Source of the DNA: Echinarachnius parma
Taxonomy: Eukaryota; Echinodermata; Echinoidea; Clypeasteroida; Echinarachniidae
NCBI GenBank assembly: GCA_037951105.1
Contig: JBAMJV010005473.1
Coordinates: 1 to 64,000, forward strand
Reading direction: 5' to 3'
Length of the DNA: 64,000 bases
Shown here: piece after piece, positions 52,501 to 58,500 of the stretch
Position numbering within the stretch: position 1 is the first letter of the stretch
Layout of the letters: each line of letters begins with the position of its first letter
Program-made: the position numbers and the translations under genes
The notes under the pieces: model-generated
Told to the model about the DNA's origin: nothing
The model's input: the letters and a program-made list of their open reading frames with translations, nothing else
The model's database searches: none

Positions 52501-55500
52501 TGGGCCAAAAAAATCATGTATTTTTATTGTTTGAACTTACAGGTATGCATACGTTGGACAGTGCATAAGTAATGATTTATGGTGGGGAAGGGTTTTGTGC
52601 TCAGTGCTTTCATATGTATTGACAAAAATGCCTTTGCATATCACTGTGGTAATAAGTTGATGAATTATTATTTTCAGGCTTTCTCATTGATTTTGTTGTG
52701 GTTCCCCAAAACTGCCTTAAGATGGTTTTATGAATGATTAAGAAAGAGGTAACTGCAGTGGCGTAGTGTGGTCGAACTAATTGGGGGGGGGGGGGGGTGG
52801 GGGGGGGGGGGGGCACATTGTATGCATTTCTTTGTTTTTTCAAAAACTGTCCACTTTTTGTCGAGCCCACCGAGGTGGAGGGAGACTAAGGGATCCAAAT
52901 TGCGTCCGTCTGTCCGTCCTCCGTGACGCTTACACAAATTTGAATAACTTTCCAACCCTGCATCTGTTTGTGACCAAACTTGATTGGTAGATGCCCTATA
53001 TTGGCCTCCATGATATTCTGGGGTCAAAGGTCAAATGAGGTCAAATGTGAAATTTTACCTGCAAGAGTCTATTAGGGTTGATAACTTTCCAACCCTGCAT
53101 CTGTTTGTAACCAAACTTGATTGGTAGATGCCCTATATTGGCCTCCATGATATTATGGGGTCAAAGGTCACATAAGTAGGTCAAAGGTCAAATGAGGTCC
53201 AATGTTGCATGAATGCGGGCAAGTGGGCTTCACGGCTATTGCCTTGTGTTTCCAATTGTTTTTTCTTCAAATTATTGGGGGTGGGGGGGGGGGGGGGGCT
53301 GATGCCTCCCGTCGTGTGTAGTCAGTCTTAGCTCAATCTTCATCAACAGGGTTTGAAGGACGATTTCTTTGCATCTGGACATTGTGTTAGGATTGAAAGC
53401 TTAAACCAATCTTTACCCTCTCCCCACCCCCCACCCCCCACCCCCAGCATAATGACACATTTGTATTAAATTCTTTGTTCCTATTCCATTAAATCAACTT
53501 TTGTACTTTTATCATTTATATTGGGGTATGGAATGTTTTAGGTTTACACACAGTTTTGATAATTATTATTTGGTTTGGTTTGGTGAGTAAGTAGCAACAT
53601 TTACAAACAAAATTCAGTATCCTATTCTTCTATAAAAATGTTCACTTCGTTCTCATTTTATATTTAATGCCAAATGAATGCAAATCTATGTTTGATTTGC
53701 AGTACAATTATATACGGACAACCACAACCACAACCACAACTTTCGAGGGAGGGGAAGATCGAATCGTCGCTTTCCCCCCGGCCGAAATGGTATGGACCAG
53801 AGATGTTGTATACGTCATATATTTCATGGTGGTTTGATTATCTGTCAATGTTTCCTGAATTTCGTGAACTGTATAGTGTATTGTTTGTTCTCTTCTACTT
53901 GCAATTCCCTAAGTAATAACTATTATATAGATGATAACTGTCTGAAGAGGGAACATCACAGAATGTTCCTCTTCGAGGAATTAGATGATGTTCCCTACAA
54001 CAAAGTTAGCATCCATTATGCTATAACATAGTTTACAAATCTTTACACTTTTAGCCTCTGTGCTCTATTAGAAATTGTGGCTTTTTGAAGTGATATTTTT
54101 TGACAAGTCTTTTTCCTCTACATGCCATGCGTACAAGACTGGTACCATAACAATTCAATAATTTGTCCAGCTAAAGATGGTATTCCTGAAACCCAACAAG
54201 TCTATTCTGCACGTTGTACATCAGTTAAAAGTTAAAGGGGAAGGAACTTCTAGCCTTTTGACTTAGTGGATGTGATGAGAGCATAACTCTTGTCATTTCT
54301 AGTCACTTATTTCCTCATGAATATTCCCAATAATGAAAATAATCAATATTTTATGGCCCACTGTCGTCTGCTTTCAATGCCAACAGGAGGCGGCCATTTC
54401 TTCAACTTCTCGCGGTGAAATGACGTGCCAGGCGGAGAACACAATAGCGGGTTACGATAATGCTATTGTGTTCTCCGCCTGCCACATCATTTCACCGCGA
54501 GTAGTTGAAGAAATGGCTGCCTCCTATGGGCATTGAAAGCAGACGACAGTGGTCCATAAAATATTGATTATTTTTGTAATCGGGAATATTCATGAGGAAA
54601 TAAGTGACTAGCAATGATAGTAGTTATGCTCTCATCACATCCAGTAAGTCAAAAGGATAAGGGTTAATTCCCCTTTAAGGATTTCATTTGATATTTATGG
54701 GGTGCATTTTGTGTTAGTTGTAGCCTAGGGGGGGGGGGGGGGGGGGGGTTGCACAAAGAGTTGCAATGATTTGTAAAGTTGCAATTAATTGTAACTTTAC
54801 AATCGATTGTGATAGACAAAATGTGTCTCTAAAAAATTATGTACTGGATAAAATAAAAGGTATTACAGAGTACTTAAATCCATGTAAAAATACATTTAGT
54901 AATGACTTCAAAATATGAATGATTCCCTCCAAGTGCTTGCATACTTGTTTGAAGTTTGCTAATATTGGTCCCTCCAATGTGTACCCATGAGATCAGTTCA
55001 ATTTCAGTACAGTAAAACAAATTACACAGGGGCTCGGGGTGAATTCGTCCCCAATATGCAAAAAATAGCCCCTAAAAATCAAACCGTGGAGTGTCATTTT
55101 CATGCCCGCAAGCTAGAAATGTAGACCTGAAATTTTTAAAAATAATTTTGTCCCCGTTTCAGTAGAGCTGGCATTCCAACATTTATTTTGTATGAGAAAT
55201 ATGTAGGCGCAATCATGCAAACATAAACCTGATGATATTTCAAGAGTATTCATGAATGCTCTATTCCATGTATTTTGAAACTTAACGAAGCTTGACAGTC
55301 GACCAGTACGGTACTCGTTATTGTCTTTAATATGTCCAGTTCATCTTTCTTTGTGCAATTAATGTGTTTGTTTGGAAGTTAATTTCTTTGATATAATGAA
55401 TACTATTTGAAATAACCTGTGGAATTGTCTCCTTTCTTTATTACAGATCGTCGTCGGATGAGGCCCCCTCCTCCACCCCCACCCCCACCTCTTCTGGATC

Positions 55501-58500
55501 CCCCCAGGGATCTGCTGCTAGGTCCGGTAAGTCACAATAATTCTCTTGTTCACTGCACTGCAGATGTCAGTTATAAAGGATAGTAATTATAGTGATGAAA
55601 ATGATAATGATAATTACAAATAGCACTCTTAAAGGGATAGTTTTGGTATAGAGGGCGCTGTACAAAATTTTTTTGTGAGGTATTGAAAAACTGAGTGTCA
55701 AATTGGAAAGAGGATACAATTTTAATGACCGAATAAACTTTATTTGATCAAAATTGGTTCAAAGACAGCTGAAATATCCATAATTATTACCCATATCAGA
55801 CATCTTAGCTGTGGTCTTACAAAATTATATTCCCCTTGTTTCAAGTGCCAGCAGGTGAAAGAGGGGAATATTTCCCATATTCCCCTCTTTCACAAAAGCC
55901 TATGGGAATTACGTGTTAAAAAAGAGGGGAATATGACATCCGGGCACTTCACGATTCATAGTCGAAATTTTACAAAGTGAACTGGCCCGCGGGAAAAATC
56001 TTGCGATAGTGATTTGCCATTGGTTTGTACACGAAACAAGCCGCAGCCGTACTTGTGACATTTTATCAAGCAGAGAGTTTTGGTATGTTTAAATACAAAT
56101 TTTACATTTTACTAATTTCCGTTACTGCTCAAGATGTCTGATATGGGTAATAATAATGATATTGACTGGCTCTTTCGGGGAATACGACATATATTGCCTT
56201 CACTAGGATCCATATTGCCCTCGTCTTCGACTCGGGCAATACGAATCTAGTTCAGGCAATATATGTCGTATCCCCCTCAAGGTCAGTCAATATTATATAT
56301 ATATAACTATTTGTAATTATTGTGGGGCCCCACAATAATTCAATCATTTTGAACCAGCCGTCGAAAAAAAAAAAAAATTGTACACTTTTCAAAAATTTAA
56401 AAAGTTGTTTCTAAATAGTTATTGATGATCTCTCTATTTAAACATCTTAATAAAACATCACATGCACAATTTTGTATTGAAAATGGTTGAAACTAATCAG
56501 TTTTTAGAGAGCGCCCTCTTGAGTTTTAATGGCTTTTTAACAGGCTTTTTACTTCGTCGTTTGTAATTTTTTTAAATACTTTTCGAGCATGGTGGAGTTA
56601 TAACTATTAGTTTGTAATGTAATGGTGCAGGTTTGGGGTACAAAATACATTTTGACCAAAACTGTACTCTCTATACCAAAACTCAACTATCCCTTTAAAG
56701 GGATCTAGTAACTTTGTTGACATGTGCAAAAAGTGATGAATGGATGATGCAATGTATATTGTTGTTATCTCATATGTCCACAGGGTATTGTGTGAAAATT
56801 TCAAGTCAAATGGACATTGTATGGCCAAGCAATGAGCGAAAATGCAAAGTGATATTCAGTAACTCACTGCACTCACTTTGTACACAGAAGAAAAACTCGC
56901 CCGGAGTTACATATCTTTGTAACGAAAGGGAAATTTGAAAAACCGAAACCTGTCCCATGATTTTATTGTTAATACGAATACAACACGGTATAAGGGAACC
57001 ACTAGAATTAGAATTTTATTTTGAGGATTTGGACAATGTTACTTAGTCCCTTTAACCCTAACCAGGCCGGGGGGGGGGGGGGGGGGTGGAATCCACCCCC
57101 CCCTCGACTTTTCGCGCGATAATTCCGCAACGCGCGCAGGTTTTGCCGCGCGTCTTCATGAGTTTTTACGTTGAAGTCTTGCGCAACTTTTGAGACCAAA
57201 TTTGCGATGACAGGGTATACCGTTCTAAAGTCACATGACCTTTTGTAAGTGAGCGTCGGCCCGAAAATCGCTAAATTTTGTGATTTGTGTACAAATCCTA
57301 TGGAAATTGAATATTTCCTAGAATAGACAAAACCTTCATTATTTTTCAATCTAATCACTGCAATCATTTAATTTGGGGCTAAATATTGTTGAATAATGGT
57401 TAATAATTTATTCCATCGAAAAAAACAAAAAAAACAAAAGTAAAAAAACAAAGAAATACATAAGAAATTCCAAAAACAAAGAAATACATAAGGAATTTTT
57501 TGGCTGTCGCAATTTTTAATGTTGAAAACCTTTTAATTAGGTAATAAAGAATATTCATGCACAAAATTAGCATATTCTGATCCATATTTAGTGATTTATA
57601 GACAAAAAGAGGATTTTTGCATAAATTTGCATAATTAAGTAGAAATTTATTTTTTTCAAAAAAATAACAATGCAATCTTGTAGATTATGTCGCAAACTAT
57701 CTGTGTGCCAAATTTTGCGGCGGCCGCGCGTTTGGCGGCCGAGATCTCAGGGGGGGGGTGGAATCCACCCCCCCCCGGCTATAGCATAGCCAAAATAACC
57801 CGGCCTGGTTAGGGTTAAATAGTCTTTCATGCAAAAGTAGCTGGTATGAAACAAGAAGCTCCTCTCAATGTTATGCTGGCTTTCTATTTGTTGCTGTGTT
57901 TGTTTTTGTTTGTTCATTATAAACATGTAGGAAATATGCTGACTCTCATCTTCAGTAAACACAGAGCTCATTTATGCAATTAAAAACAAAATAAGATCAT
58001 TATTATTGAAATGCAAACCATGTTTTGCTATGATTGCAAATTTGATTTTTTTAAATTTGTATTTATTATTATTATTTTGGAGAGAATTCTTGCCTAGAAC
58101 TTAAAACTAATTTAAATATGTGATTGTTAAAATAGTTTCAGTCACTTCTATGTGGATATTCAGTTTTGTCAAATGGATATTTAACACACTTATTTACCTA
58201 TTTGCATCATGACAATAGGCAGAAAGAGCATTTGATGCAGAGAGAAAAATATATAGAATCTATAGATGTAAATGTACTGATTGCTGCTTGCTCGTTTGTT
58301 TCCTCTAGTCATACCAAGACTACTTGAAGGACTACTCCAACAGGTCCATGGCCATGCCAATGCCTCCATACCCATCACAGGTAAACAAAACTTTATTTCA
58401 TCATAATAATGTATTCATTAAAAGTATTGACAAATTCATTTCAGCTTCATTTATATTAAACAAAAATTAATTATAAAACCTCTACCCCTAAATATTTGCT

